Source: Chromatiaceae bacterium
GTDB lineage: Bacteria; Pseudomonadota; Gammaproteobacteria; Chromatiales; Chromatiaceae
DNA length: 64,000 nucleotides
Reading direction: 5' to 3'
NCBI GenBank assembly: GCA_007693535.1
Contig: REDK01000099.1
Coordinates: 1-64,000 of the forward strand
Shown here: one piece after another, positions 27,138 through 37,228 of the stretch
Numbering within the stretch: position 1 is the first letter of the stretch
How the letters are laid out: each line of letters opens with the position of its first letter
The notes under the pieces: generated by a model
Told to the model about the DNA's origin: nothing
What the model saw: the letters and a program-made list of their open reading frames with translations, nothing else
Database searches by the model: none
Position numbers and translations under genes: made by a program

Positions 27138-27550
27138 GCTGGCCGAATCTACAGCGCTGTCTCCGGCCGCTGCCGGGTTACGGCCGCGGGGCAGGCCGAG
27201 GCCGAGCTGGACACCGAACAGCCATCGCATCCAGCATCCCGGTTCAAGGCCGGTTCCGGTCGCGCTACCGCGGTCTCTCGCGCCGCTCAAGGCCCCGGCG
27301 ATGGCGCATCCAGGGCGCGGCCAGCGCGCGCTCCATCAGGGACCAGCGGCGCGACCGGGCGCCAGCGTCACCAGTGCCGCCAATGCCGATCCAGTGCCGA
27401 TGGCGCTGCCCGCGGCTTGGCAGTTAACATGACCGGTCGCAGTCCGTGGATGTTCGCTGGCCGGCCCCACGACGGTCGCCGCACACCAGTAGGCATCGAC
27501 ACCCTGCACACACCTAGTGACCTCATCAGTTATCCGGATACCCTACCCCT
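27138..27550. other. Intergenic region, nothing recognised
   Basis: About 410 bp between the PqiA-like gene and ndk. No conserved reading frame, repeat or RNA gene was recognised. The ndk promoter presumably lies near its 3' end. Confidence 0.45.
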
Positions 27551-27979
27551 ATGGCCGAGCAACTCACCCTGTCGATCATCAAACCCAACGCCGTCGCCAA
27601 GAACGCCATCGGCGCCATCATCGAGCGCTTCGAGGACGCCGGGCTGCGGGTGGTGGCCGCGCGCATGCTGCACTTTAGCCTGGAGCAAGCGACGGCATTC
27701 TATGCTGAGCATCAGGGCAAGGGCTTCTTCGACGAGCTGGTCGGCTTCATGACCTCGGGACCCGTCCTGGTCATGGCGCTGCAGGGCGAGGACGCGATCG
27801 CGCGCAACCGCGACCTGATGGGGGCCACCAACCCGGCCAATGCCGCCCCTGGCACCATCCGCGCCGACTTTGCCGATTCGTTCACCGAGAACGCGGTACA
27901 TGGGTCCGACGCGCCGGCCACCGCCGAGCGTGAGATCACCTTCTTCTTCCCCGAAGGCATCTGCGCACGCACCCGCTGA
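27551..27979 (+). CDS. ndk: Nucleoside diphosphate kinase
   Basis: Transfers the gamma phosphate of ATP to nucleoside diphosphates. 142 residues, full family length, with [11 protein letters not shown] near the start and the phospho-histidine in [20 protein letters not shown]. It is followed by rlmN and pilW in the order common in gammaproteobacteria. Confidence 0.97.
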   Translation: MAEQLTLSIIKPNAVAKNAIGAIIERFEDAGLRVVAARMLHFSLEQATAFYAEHQGKGFFDELVGFMTSGPVLVMALQGEDAIARNRDLMGATNPANAAPGTIRADFADSFTENAVHGSDAPATAEREITFFFPEGICARTR

Positions 27980-28017
27980 CAGCGCCACCGTCCGACCATC
28001 ACCCACTGCTGTCACCA

Positions 28018-29151
28018 ATGCTCGGTACCATGGCCCTCGCCGCGACCCATGCCCCGCCGGTCATCGCCCCGGCCGATGCCGCTGTCAGTCTGCTGGACCT
28101 GGATCAGCAGGGCTGCGAGGCCTTGGTCAGCGGTTGGGGCTTCAAGCCCTTCCACGGTCGCAATCTGTTCAAGTGGCTGCACAAGCACGGCGTCGATGCG
28201 TTCGCCGCCATGACCGATCTGCCTACCAACCTGCGTGATCGGCTGACCGCCGAGGCCCTGATTCGCATGCCGCGGGTCGCAGCGGAACTCCCTAGCCCGG
28301 ACGGCACCGTCAAATGGCTGCTGGAGCTGGCCGATGGTCAGCGCGTGGAGACCGTGCATATTCCGGAGCCAAGGCGCAGCACGCTGTGCATCTCCTCGCA
28401 GGTCGGCTGCGCCCTCGCCTGCCGCTTCTGCGCCACCGCGCGGCAGGGCTTCAACCGCAATCTCGGCACCGGCGAGATCATCTCCCAGGTCCGCCATGCC
28501 GTGCGCGCCGGCAAGGCCCCCACTAACCTGGTGCTGATGGGCATGGGCGAGCCCCTGGCCAACTTCGACGCGGTGGTGCGCGCCATCGGGATCATGCGCA
28601 ACGACCTCGCCTACATGCTGGCCAAGACCCGAGTGACCCTGTCCACCTCGGGCATCGTGCCGAATATCTATCGCCTGGCCGAGGTCAGCGATGTGGCGCT
28701 GGCGGTCTCGCTGCATGCTCCGGACAACGATCTGCGCGACCTGCTGGTGCCGATCAACCGCAAATACCCGCTGGAACAACTGATCCCGGCCTGCAAGGCC
28801 TATCTGCGCGGCGACCCGCGCCGGCGCATCACCTGGGAATATGTCATGCTGGCCGGGGTCAACGACAGCGATCGTCAGGCCAAGGCACTGATCCGGCTGT
28901 TGGAAGGCACTCCCTCGAAGGTCAACCTGATCCCGTTCAACCCGTTTACTGACAGCGGCTTCAGCAGCAGCGATCCTGAGCGCATCGAGTCCTTCCGGCA
29001 GCGGCTGCAGCGCGCCGGGCTGATCGCGACCACGCGCAAGACCCGCGGCGATGCCATCGCCGCCGCCTGCGGTCAGTTGGTGGGCCGGGTTGCCGATCGC
29101 AGCGGGCGCCGCGACGGTGCGGCCGCGGCGGTGCGGGGTCCGCTGCCGTGA
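28018..29151 (+). CDS. rlmN: 23S rRNA/tRNA adenine C2-methyltransferase RlmN
   Basis: Radical SAM enzyme that methylates A2503 of 23S rRNA and A37 of some tRNAs. The 377-residue protein has C-x3-C-x2-C in GCALACRFCATARQGFNRNL, GMGEPLANFDAVV, and the resolving cysteine in KTRGDAIAAACGQL. The N-terminal extension and Ala/Arg-rich tail are ordinary. Its stop overlaps the GTG start of pilW. Confidence 0.96.
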   Translation: MLGTMALAATHAPPVIAPADAAVSLLDLDQQGCEALVSGWGFKPFHGRNLFKWLHKHGVDAFAAMTDLPTNLRDRLTAEALIRMPRVAAELPSPDGTVKWLLELADGQRVETVHIPEPRRSTLCISSQVGCALACRFCATARQGFNRNLGTGEIISQVRHAVRAGKAPTNLVLMGMGEPLANFDAVVRAIGIMRNDLAYMLAKTRVTLSTSGIVPNIYRLAEVSDVALAVSLHAPDNDLRDLLVPINRKYPLEQLIPACKAYLRGDPRRRITWEYVMLAGVNDSDRQAKALIRLLEGTPSKVNLIPFNPFTDSGFSSSDPERIESFRQRLQRAGLIATTRKTRGDAIAAACGQLVGRVADRSGRRDGAAAAVRGPLP

Positions 29152-29999
29152 CCACGCGGGCGGGCGCGCTGTCCCTCGCTCCCGCTGCCAGAACTGGTGC
29201 CGGTACCGGGACCGGTCCGGGGGCCAATACCCGACGCTGGCGACTGCAGCGGATTGCCTGCCGGCTGCTGTTGTTGTCGATGCTGGCGCCGAACCTGGGC
29301 GGCTGCGGGGGCGCGGCGGTCAGGCGGAGCGGGACGGGCCTTGAGCCGAACGAGAGTCCCGCCGACCTCTACGTGGACCTGGCCGCCGAGTATTTCCGGC
29401 GCGGTCAACTGGAGGCCGCGCTGGAGCGCGCCGAGCGCGCCCTGCACGAGGATCGGCGCAGCCCGCGCGCGCACTATATGATGGCCATCCTGCACCAGCA
29501 CCTCGGCCAGGCCAAAAAGGCCGAGCAGGGCTTTGCCGAGGCGGTGCGCCTAGCGCCGAACAATCCCAAGTTCCGCAATGCCCTGGGCTTCGTGCTCTGC
29601 AGCCAGGGAAGCTATGACGAGGCGATCGAGCAGATGCAGCTGGCGATCAACAACCCGCTCTATGCCACCCCCGAGGTCGCGCTGATGAACGCGGCCGACT
29701 GCGCCCGCCGATCCCATCGCGGCCCGCAGGAAGATGCCTTTCTGCAACAGGCCGTCGAGCGCAACCCCAACTATCCACCGGCCCTGCTGGCGCTGACTCG
29801 GCGCAACTTCGAACGCGGCGACTACCAGGCGGCCCGCGGTTACCTGACCCGCTACTCGCGGTTCGGCGAGCCCACCCAGGAGGCCCTGCTGCTGGCGGCA
29901 CAGATCGAACGTCGGTTAGGTAACGCCCGTGAGGCCCAGGCCATCGAAGCAGGCCTGCGCCAGCGCTTTCCGAATGCACCGCAGACCCTGCAACCCTAA
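29148..29999 (+). CDS. pilW: Type IV pilus biogenesis lipoprotein PilW/PilF
   Basis: 283 residues with a Lys/Arg-containing signal peptide and a lipobox-like LGGC near residue 53. About six TPR motifs follow (DLYVDLAAEYFRRGQLEAAL, HYMMAILHQHLGQAKKAEQG, KFRNALGFVLCSQGSYDEAI). In Pseudomonas PilF pilots the PilQ secretin to the outer membrane. The start is GTG overlapping the rlmN stop; the first 30 residues are low-complexity, so a later start is possible. No other pilus gene is near except rodZ, which belongs to cell shape. Confidence 0.88.
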   Translation: MTTRAGALSLAPAARTGAGTGTGPGANTRRWRLQRIACRLLLLSMLAPNLGGCGGAAVRRSGTGLEPNESPADLYVDLAAEYFRRGQLEAALERAERALHEDRRSPRAHYMMAILHQHLGQAKKAEQGFAEAVRLAPNNPKFRNALGFVLCSQGSYDEAIEQMQLAINNPLYATPEVALMNAADCARRSHRGPQEDAFLQQAVERNPNYPPALLALTRRNFERGDYQAARGYLTRYSRFGEPTQEALLLAAQIERRLGNAREAQAIEAGLRQRFPNAPQTLQP

Positions 30000-30025
30000 C
30001 CGCAGACCCTGCAAACCACACGGCT

Positions 30026-31261
30026 ATGCAACGCCCGGACGATTATTCCACTGGTCCCTCACCGAACCTGTCCAACGCTGACCCGGTCGCCAACGACGGT
30101 ACCGAATTCGCGGTATCGGCCACCGCCGGACTGATCACCCCGGCGGCAACACCGGACGACCAGGACATCTCGCCGCTGGATAGCCCGGGGCAGTATCTGC
30201 GCCGGTCACGCGAGGCGCGCCGGATGGAACTCGGCCACGTTGCCACCGAGCTGCGTCTACCACCAGAAACCATCGACGCCATTGAGCGCGATGCCTACGC
30301 CGGCCTGCCGGACCCAGTCTTCGTCGCCGGCTACGTTCGCGGCTACGCGCGGCTGCTCGGACTCGACCAGGATGCCCTGATGGAGGGATTCCGGCGTCTG
30401 CATCCAAGCACCGACCCGCCCGCCCCGCGCATCGCTACCGGCGGTGACGAGGGCGGCAGCGGCTGGCTGGTGGGGCTGGTAAGCGTGCTGATCGCCGCCG
30501 CCCTGCTCGGCGGCGTGTGGCTGTGGTGGGACCATCGCGAAGGCGACGGCGCGAGGACCCCGTTCGCTGGCCGCGCCACCGCACCACCGTCACCAACCGA
30601 AGATGACGCCGCAGACACCCAGCGCGCGACGGAGACGGAGACGGAGACCGCCGCGGCGGATACCGCGCGCGGGGGCTGGTTCTTGGAGCGCTGGCTCCGG
30701 CCGCCCCCAGCCGCCACCGATGCCGATGCCGACGACAGCACCGCGACGGCAACCACCGACACAGCAGCGCCGGCAGCGGCCGCGACACCAGCCGTCGCAG
30801 AGCCGGCACCACTGCCGTATCCGGAGACCCCCGAGCAACCGGCGGCACCCGTGGACACCACCTTACCCGCGCTGGCGACGCTGCCGGAACCGCCCTCCGC
30901 GCCAACACCGACAGCAGCACCCATACCGACTCCTGACCCCGAGCCCACCGCCGCCGTCACCGACACCGATCCACCAGCCGACACACCACCGGAGGTGGTC
31001 CTGTCATTCAGCGGCCCCTGCTGGGTCGACATCCGCGACGCCACGGGCACGGTGCGCCTCTCCGGTGAGATGCGCGACGGCGACCGCCACGTCCTCGACG
31101 GCGAGCCCCCGTTCTCGCTGATCCTGGGCAATGCCGCAGCAGCGAGCGTCGAGGTCGGCGGCCAGCCCTTCGACGTCCGCGCCATCGCCCGTGGCAATGT
31201 CGCCCGGTTCCGGCTCGATCCGGCCGAGGTCATTGCCGCGGCCAATGCCGATAGCGATTGA
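30026..31261 (+). CDS. rodZ: Cytoskeletal protein RodZ
   Basis: 411 residues: cytoplasmic Cro-like helix-turn-helix domain ([40 protein letters not shown]), one membrane helix (about 150-170, [20 protein letters not shown]), a long Ala/Pro/Thr-rich periplasmic linker and a C-terminal DUF4115 domain ([16 protein letters not shown]). RodZ anchors MreB and controls rod shape. Compared with relatives, the linker is long. hisS follows 13 bp downstream; ispG, usually between them, is missing. Confidence 0.92.
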   Translation: MQRPDDYSTGPSPNLSNADPVANDGTEFAVSATAGLITPAATPDDQDISPLDSPGQYLRRSREARRMELGHVATELRLPPETIDAIERDAYAGLPDPVFVAGYVRGYARLLGLDQDALMEGFRRLHPSTDPPAPRIATGGDEGGSGWLVGLVSVLIAAALLGGVWLWWDHREGDGARTPFAGRATAPPSPTEDDAADTQRATETETETAAADTARGGWFLERWLRPPPAATDADADDSTATATTDTAAPAAAATPAVAEPAPLPYPETPEQPAAPVDTTLPALATLPEPPSAPTPTAAPIPTPDPEPTAAVTDTDPPADTPPEVVLSFSGPCWVDIRDATGTVRLSGEMRDGDRHVLDGEPPFSLILGNAAAASVEVGGQPFDVRAIARGNVARFRLDPAEVIAAANADSD

Positions 31262-31274
31262 GGAGCGCCAACGC

Positions 31275-32558
31275 ATGGCCCCCGCCCCCCCTAAGGCCAG
31301 GCAATTGCGTGCCATCCGCGGGATGCATGACATCCTGCCGGGCACCTCCGACCACTGGCAGACCCTGGAGGATCAGGTGCGTGCGGTGCTCGACAGCTAT
31401 GGCTATGGCGAGCTGCGCACCCCGCTGGTGGAAGTCACCGAGCTGTTCCAGCGCTCGATCGGCGAGGTCACCGACATCGTCGAGAAGGAGATGTACAGCT
31501 TCACCGACCGCGGCGGCGATCACCTGAGCCTGCGCCCCGAGGGCACCGCCAGCTGCGTGCGGGCCGCCATCGAGCACGGTCTGCTGGATCAGGCGCAACG
31601 CCTCTGGTACCGCGGACCGATGTTCCGCCGCGAGCGGCCCCAGCGCGGGCGCTATCGCCAGTTTCACCAGATCGGTGTCGAGGTGTTTGGACTGGGTGGA
31701 CCCGACATCGACCTGGAGGTCATCCTACTGACCCGGCGTTTGTGGGCCGCGCTTGGCATCGAGGGTCTGCAACTGGAGATCAACAGCCTGGGCGATAGCG
31801 CCGAACGCGCCACCTATCGCGATCTGCTGGTGGCCTATCTGCAGGATCACACCGAGCAGCTGGACGCCGACAGTCGCCACCGCCTCGGCAGCAATCCGCT
31901 GCGCATCCTCGACAGCAAGAATCCGGATCTGGCAGAGATCATCGCCAGGGCACCCAGCCTGCTCGATCACCTGGGCGCGGCCAGTCGCACCCATTTCGAG
32001 ACCCTGTGCGCCGGCCTGGAGCGCGCCGCCATCCCCTATCGGATCAACCCGCGGCTGGTGCGCGGGCTGGACTATTACAATCGCACCGTCTTCGAATGGA
32101 TCAGCACCGACCTGGGCGCCCAGGGCACGGTCTGCGCCGGTGGGCGTTATGATGGCCTGGTTGCCCAACTCGGCGGACCGCCGACCCCGGCCGTGGGCTT
32201 CGCGATGGGGCTGGAGCGGCTCCTGGAGCTGCTGCCGTCGAGGCAACCCGCAGCCCCGGATGCCTATCTGGTCGCCTTCGGGGCGGACGCCGAGGCGGCA
32301 GCCCTGCACCTGGCTGAACAGGTGCGCGCCGCGTTGCCCGAACTGCGCCTGGTCTGCCATTGCGGCGGTGGCAGCGCCAAGGCCCAGTTCAAGCGGGCCG
32401 ACCGCAGCGGCGCACGCATCGCGCTGGTGCTCGGCGAGGCTGAACTCGCCAGCGCCAGCATTGGCATCAAGCCCCTGCGCGGCGCCGGCGAACAGCAGGT
32501 CTGCCCCCTCGCCGAACTGCCCGTGCGCCTGCCGGCATTACTCCAGGCAGCGGACTGA
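31275..32558 (+). CDS. hisS: Histidyl-tRNA synthetase
   Basis: 427-residue class II synthetase with [10 protein letters not shown], motif 2 [11 protein letters not shown] and [20 protein letters not shown], the histidine-binding [12 protein letters not shown] and motif 3 [14 protein letters not shown], and an anticodon-binding domain at the C-terminus. The start at 31275 follows GAGGAG and agrees with the family; upstream in-frame sequence belongs to rodZ in another frame. Confidence 0.97.
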   Translation: MAPAPPKARQLRAIRGMHDILPGTSDHWQTLEDQVRAVLDSYGYGELRTPLVEVTELFQRSIGEVTDIVEKEMYSFTDRGGDHLSLRPEGTASCVRAAIEHGLLDQAQRLWYRGPMFRRERPQRGRYRQFHQIGVEVFGLGGPDIDLEVILLTRRLWAALGIEGLQLEINSLGDSAERATYRDLLVAYLQDHTEQLDADSRHRLGSNPLRILDSKNPDLAEIIARAPSLLDHLGAASRTHFETLCAGLERAAIPYRINPRLVRGLDYYNRTVFEWISTDLGAQGTVCAGGRYDGLVAQLGGPPTPAVGFAMGLERLLELLPSRQPAAPDAYLVAFGADAEAAALHLAEQVRAALPELRLVCHCGGGSAKAQFKRADRSGARIALVLGEAELASASIGIKPLRGAGEQQVCPLAELPVRLPALLQAAD

Positions 32559-32750
32559 ATATCGGCCCGGGCCGCTGGTCGTCGGACTCGCTCTCAGCGC
32601 CCGGTATCGACCGCCAGGGCCGTGCCAGCCCGAACCGCTATCGATCATCCCAATGCCGAACATCGACGCTGCGCCCGGCCCCCGTGCCGTCTTCCTTCTT
32701 ATCGGCCCGCCACGGCTTCGATCCGGCCATCCACCGTAACGGACCCGCTC

Positions 32751-33383
32751 ATGACTGAACTACACACCGACGAAGAAATCGTCGAGATCATCAAAAAATG
32801 GTGGCAAGCCAATGGCGTGTCGGTCATCGTCGGCGTCGCCATCGGGCTCGCCGCGGTCTTTGGCTATCGCGCTATCAGCAACCATCGCGAGACCACCCGC
32901 CAGCAGGCATCGCTGGCCTTCGAGCAGGTCCTCGCCGCGGTTGTCGCTGGCGATCCGGAGCGCGCCGAACGGCAAGCGGCACGCTTGGGCGAGGCCTTTG
33001 ATGGGAGCGTCTATGTCGCCCTCGGTGATCTCGCGCTGGCCCGCGCGCGGGTCGAAGCCAACGACCTGGACGGTGCTGCTGCGGCCTTGCGCACAGCCCT
33101 GTCGCGCGCCCCGTCACCGGCGCTGGCCAGCCTGGCTGCGCTGCGTCTGGCACGGGTCCAGTTCGCCCAGGGCGACCTGACCGCCGCCACCGAACTAATC
33201 GCCCGCCATGACGACGGCGGCACCTTCGGCGGTGACTTTGCGGCGCTACGCGGTGACATCGCCACCGCCGAGGGCCGGTTCGACGATGCCCGCAGCGCCT
33301 ACCGTCAGGCCCTGGACCAGGGTGCCGCGCTGGCACGCGTCATCGAACTCAAACTCAACGATCTGCCACCGGACGACGCCTGA
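32751..33383 (+). CDS. yfgM: YfgM-like periplasmic chaperone, Sec translocon-associated
   Basis: 210 residues: short cytoplasmic N-terminus (MTELHTDEEIVEIIKKWWQA), one membrane helix (GVSVIVGVAIGLAAVFGYRA) and a TPR-like periplasmic domain. YfgM with PpiD assists protein transfer from SecYEG to periplasmic chaperones. It occupies the conserved place between hisS and bamB, and its TGA overlaps the bamB ATG by one base. Confidence 0.9.
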   Translation: MTELHTDEEIVEIIKKWWQANGVSVIVGVAIGLAAVFGYRAISNHRETTRQQASLAFEQVLAAVVAGDPERAERQAARLGEAFDGSVYVALGDLALARARVEANDLDGAAAALRTALSRAPSPALASLAALRLARVQFAQGDLTAATELIARHDDGGTFGGDFAALRGDIATAEGRFDDARSAYRQALDQGAALARVIELKLNDLPPDDA

Positions 33384-34777
33384 TGCCCCGCTCCAGGCCT
33401 GTCTTCATCCCGTCATCGCGGCTGCCGATCCATGCCGGGGCCACCGCAGGGACATGGCTGCCAGCCATGCTGCGGGCCATCTTGGCAGCCCTGCTCATTG
33501 CCCTGCCCCTGAGTGGCTGCGGCATGTTCCGGGGCGAGCGCGATCCCAATCCGCCCACTCAACTGCCCCGCGACCTGAGCCCGCAGGTCAGCATCCAGAC
33601 CCTCTGGAAGACGCGCTTCGGACAGGGCAGCGAGACCCGTGCCCTCGCCCTGACCCCGGCGCTGGGAGGTGGTCGCGTCTATGTGGCCGATGCCCGTGGC
33701 CGCGTCGCCGCGCTCGGCGCCGCCGACGGGCGTGTGCAATGGGAACGGCAATTGGGGCTGCCGTTCAGCGGTGGCCCAGACCTGGCCGGTGACCTACTCG
33801 CCCTGGGGGCCTCCAGCGGTGAGGTGCTGCTGCTGGCGGCGCGCGACGGGGCTGAGCGCTGGCGCACCCGTCTGGCCGGTGAGGTCCTGTCGGTGCCGCG
33901 CGTCATCGGCGACCTGGTGGTCGTTCATACCACCGATAACAGCATCTACGGTCTCGAGGTCAGCGATGGCAGCGAGCGCTGGCGGCTCACCCATACCCCG
34001 CCGGTCCTGACCCTGCACGGGAGCGCCTCGCCGGTGGCCGGGCCGGATGGCATCCTGGTCGGGATCTCCGGCGGGCGACTGCTCTATCTGGAGCCGGAGC
34101 AGGGGGCGCCGCTGTGGGAGTTGGTCATCACCCCGCCCAGTGGGCGCTCGGAATTGGAGCGCATCGTCGACATCAATGCCGACCCGGTGCTGGTAGGCAC
34201 CACCGCCTACGTGGCGGTATTCAACGGCGACCTGGCGGCCGTCGACCTTGTGACAGGCACCGTGCTCTGGCGGCGCCAGTTGTCCAGCCATGCCGGGCTG
34301 GTCACCGATGCCGAGGGCAGCACCCTCTATATCAGCGATGCCGAGGACCACCTCTGGTCCGCCGACCCGGCCGACGGCGCCGGTCGCTGGAAGCAGGAAT
34401 CCCTGCGCCATCGGCGCCTCACCGGCCCGGCCATCGTCGGCAATCTGCTGGTAGTCGGCGACCTCGATGGCTATGCGCACTGGCTCGCCCGCCGCGATGG
34501 GCAACTACTCGGCTTCGAGCGCGTGGCCCGGTCGCCCATCGGCGCCACCCCGGTGGTCGCCGACGGGGTCGTCTTCATCTATGCCCGGGATGGCACCCTG
34601 GCAGCCCTGCGTGCCAATCCAGTGGCGTCCGGGACAGCGGCCCGACCCACGACCGACGCCGGCGCGGCGACGACTGCACCCGATGCCGCGGGCCACGCTG
34701 CCGAAGCGGCGCGCCTGGACCTGCTCGACCCGACCCTGGTCCCCCCACCGGCAACGGCACCGGCTGCCGTCGACTGA
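33383..34777 (+). CDS. bamB: Outer membrane assembly lipoprotein BamB
   Basis: 464 residues with a lipobox LPLSGC near residue 45 and an eight-bladed PQQ-type beta-propeller (GGRVYVADARGRVAALGAAD, GNLLVVGDLDGYAHWL and similar repeats). BamB supports BamA in inserting outer membrane beta-barrels. The extra 60-residue Ala/Pro/Thr-rich tail after the propeller is unusual. It is coupled to yfgM and followed by der after 6 bp. Confidence 0.93.
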   Translation: MPRSRPVFIPSSRLPIHAGATAGTWLPAMLRAILAALLIALPLSGCGMFRGERDPNPPTQLPRDLSPQVSIQTLWKTRFGQGSETRALALTPALGGGRVYVADARGRVAALGAADGRVQWERQLGLPFSGGPDLAGDLLALGASSGEVLLLAARDGAERWRTRLAGEVLSVPRVIGDLVVVHTTDNSIYGLEVSDGSERWRLTHTPPVLTLHGSASPVAGPDGILVGISGGRLLYLEPEQGAPLWELVITPPSGRSELERIVDINADPVLVGTTAYVAVFNGDLAAVDLVTGTVLWRRQLSSHAGLVTDAEGSTLYISDAEDHLWSADPADGAGRWKQESLRHRRLTGPAIVGNLLVVGDLDGYAHWLARRDGQLLGFERVARSPIGATPVVADGVVFIYARDGTLAALRANPVASGTAARPTTDAGAATTAPDAAGHAAEAARLDLLDPTLVPPPATAPAAVD

Positions 34778-34783
34778 ACCGCA

Positions 34784-36196
34784 ATGCTTCCGGTCATCGC
34801 CCTGGTAGGCCGCCCCAACGTCGGCAAGTCCACCCTGTTCAACCGGCTCACGCGCACCCGCGCGGCCCTGGTCGCCGACTACCCGGGGCTGACCCGCGAC
34901 CGCCAGTACGGCATCGGCCAGGTCGGCCCGGCCGGCTATGTGCTCATCGACACCGGCGGTCTCGGCAGCGGCAACGGCGACAACGTGACGTTGTTGATGG
35001 AGCGTCAGGTGCGCCAGGCCATCGCCGAGGCTGATCATCTACTGTTCCTGGTGGATGCCCGCGACGGGGTGGGACCGGCCGACCTGGACCTGGCCGCCGA
35101 ACTGCGCCGCACCGGCACCCCACTGACGCTGGTAGTCAACAAGACCGACCACCTGGACCGCGATCTGGCAGCGGCCGAATTCCATGCCCTCGGCCTGGGC
35201 GCTCCGGTGCCCATCGCCGCGGCGCAAGGACGCGGCGTCACCGCACTGATGGAGCAGGTGTTCGCCCGGCTACCGACCGCCGGTGACGCGGCCAGTCCCG
35301 ATCCCGATGCCGCCGCCGATCAGCGCGGCACCCTAGTTGCTGTGGTGGGCCGCCCTAACGCCGGCAAATCGACGCTGGTCAATCGCCTGCTGGGTGAAGA
35401 ACGGGTGGTGGTCTACGATCAGCCGGGCACCACGCGTGACAGCCTGTTCATCCCTTTCCAGCGCGGCGAGCAACCATACACCCTGATCGACACCGCCGGT
35501 GTGCGGCGCCGGGCGCGAGTCAGCGATCCGATCGAAAAGTTCAGTATCGTCAAGACCCTGCAGGCAATCGCCGCATGCAACGTGGCGATCCTCGTGGTGG
35601 ATGCACGCCAGGGCATCGGCGAACAGGACGCAACCCTCGCCGGCCATCTCATCGAGGCCGGCCGTGCCCTGGTGATTGCCGTCAACAAATGGGACGGGCT
35701 CGGCGCCGAGGCCCGCGATCAGATCAAGACGGCCCTGGAACGCCGGCTCAGCTTTCTCGACTTCGCCAGCACCCACTTCATCTCGGCGCTGCATGGCAGT
35801 GGGGTGGGGCTGCTGCTGGAGGCGGCCGATCAGGCCTTTGCCAACGCCGTCCGCGACCTCGCCACGCCGCAACTGACCCGCCTGCTGGCGGAGGCGGTCA
35901 CGGCGCATCCGCCACCGCTGGTTCATGGCCGCCGCATCAAGCTGCGCTATGCCCACCAGGGCGGGCGCAATCCACCCGTTATCGTCATCCATGGCAATCA
36001 GACCGCGGCCCTGCCGGATACCTATCACCGCTATCTAAACAACCGCTTCCGCCAGGCCCTGGGACTCGATGGCACGCCCCTGCGACTGGAATTCAAGAGT
36101 ACCGACAACCCTTATAAGGACCGTCGCAACCCCCTGACCCCCCGGCAGCTTCGCCATCGCGAACGGCTGCGTCGGTTGTCCCGGCGCCAGCGCTGA
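34784..36196 (+). CDS. der: Ribosome assembly GTPase Der (EngA)
   Basis: 470 residues with two tandem GTPase domains, G1 GRPNVGKST and [10 protein letters not shown]3 DTGG and DTAG, G4 NKTD and NKWD, and a KH-like C-terminal domain. Der is needed for 50S subunit maturation. It ends the hisS-yfgM-bamB-der series and converges with the EamA transporter gene. Confidence 0.97.
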   Translation: MLPVIALVGRPNVGKSTLFNRLTRTRAALVADYPGLTRDRQYGIGQVGPAGYVLIDTGGLGSGNGDNVTLLMERQVRQAIAEADHLLFLVDARDGVGPADLDLAAELRRTGTPLTLVVNKTDHLDRDLAAAEFHALGLGAPVPIAAAQGRGVTALMEQVFARLPTAGDAASPDPDAAADQRGTLVAVVGRPNAGKSTLVNRLLGEERVVVYDQPGTTRDSLFIPFQRGEQPYTLIDTAGVRRRARVSDPIEKFSIVKTLQAIAACNVAILVVDARQGIGEQDATLAGHLIEAGRALVIAVNKWDGLGAEARDQIKTALERRLSFLDFASTHFISALHGSGVGLLLEAADQAFANAVRDLATPQLTRLLAEAVTAHPPPLVHGRRIKLRYAHQGGRNPPVIVIHGNQTAALPDTYHRYLNNRFRQALGLDGTPLRLEFKSTDNPYKDRRNPLTPRQLRHRERLRRLSRRQR

Positions 36197-36253
36197 CCAG
36201 CGCCCGTCAGCGACTACCACGCCGTCGAGGCGGCGGGCTGCCAGCCCGTCGCG

Positions 36254-37228
36254 TCACCCCCGCCCCCGCCAGCGCGCGACCAGTAGACCGCTGAGGATCA
36301 GGCCGAGGCCGTAGAAGTGATCGAGAAGCGGGTGTTCGCCGAGGAAGAGGACGCCGACTGCGACCGCCCAAAGCGGAATCAGATAATTGAGCTGCGAGGT
36401 AAAGCCAGGGCCGGCGGATTGGATCAGCCGGAAATAGACCAGCATGGCGGTGGCAGTGGCAAAGACGCCGAGGAACAGCACCGCGCCCAGGGCCGGCAGC
36501 AGGCCCGGGTCGAGTGGGGCGAGGCCGCGGGGCAGTGCCAGTGGCGCCGGAACCCCTTGCAGCAGCGACGCGGGTAGGGACAGCAGGGCCGCCAGCAGGG
36601 TCACCGCGGCGGCGGTGGAGAGAGCATCGCCGGCCGGACGCAGCCGGGCCAGGATCGAAGCGACGCCATAGCACAGGGCACCGCCCAGCACCGCCAGCAT
36701 CGGCAGCAGGTGCGCCTCCTCGCCCAGGGCCACATGCAGGGCCTCGGGGCCGATCAGCACCACCACCCCGGCAAAGCCGAGCAAGAAGCCGCCGATACGC
36801 GGCGGGGTCAGCCGTTCGCCGGGAACGAACAGGTGCGCCAGCACCAGGGTGGCGAGCGGCATGACGGCCATCAGGATGCCGGCCAGGCCGCTGTCGATGC
36901 CACGCTGACCCCAGGTGATCAGCGAGAACGGCAGCAGATTTCCGACGACGGCGATGAGGGCGAAGAACAGCCAGGTGCGCGCGCCGCGCGGGCGGCGCCG
37001 GCCCAGGCTGACGGCCAGCGCAAGCAGGATCAGCGCGGCCAGGCTCAGGCGGGCGGTGACGATGTGCTGAAAGGCCAGGGCGCCGACCGCGATTTTGGTG
37101 AAGAGGAACGACGAGCCCCACATGGCCGTCAGCGCGAGCAGCATCAGCCACTCGCCGGCCTCATGACGCGGCCCACCGCCGCTCGGGGCGATCGCCGGCC
37201 GCCCTGCCCGCGGGTGCCGGTCTGTCAC
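36254..37228 (-). CDS. EamA-family (DMT) transporter
   Basis: 324 residues with about ten membrane helices in two EamA repeats (WLMLLALTAMWGSSFLFTKI starts the first; LGGALCYGVASILARL the second). Drug/metabolite transporters of this type export amino acids or other small metabolites, but the substrate cannot be told. The start overlaps the ppx stop codon (ATGA), suggesting coupled expression. Confidence 0.88.
   Translation of the reverse strand: MTDRHPRAGRPAIAPSGGGPRHEAGEWLMLLALTAMWGSSFLFTKIAVGALAFQHIVTARLSLAALILLALAVSLGRRRPRGARTWLFFALIAVVGNLLPFSLITWGQRGIDSGLAGILMAVMPLATLVLAHLFVPGERLTPPRIGGFLLGFAGVVVLIGPEALHVALGEEAHLLPMLAVLGGALCYGVASILARLRPAGDALSTAAAVTLLAALLSLPASLLQGVPAPLALPRGLAPLDPGLLPALGAVLFLGVFATATAMLVYFRLIQSAGPGFTSQLNYLIPLWAVAVGVLFLGEHPLLDHFYGLGLILSGLLVARWRGRG

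Noticed and set aside
36220-36260. Hairpin CGGGCT-gcc-AGCCCG between der and the EamA gene
   Set aside because: Located as expected for a bidirectional terminator but has no T-run on either side, so not called.
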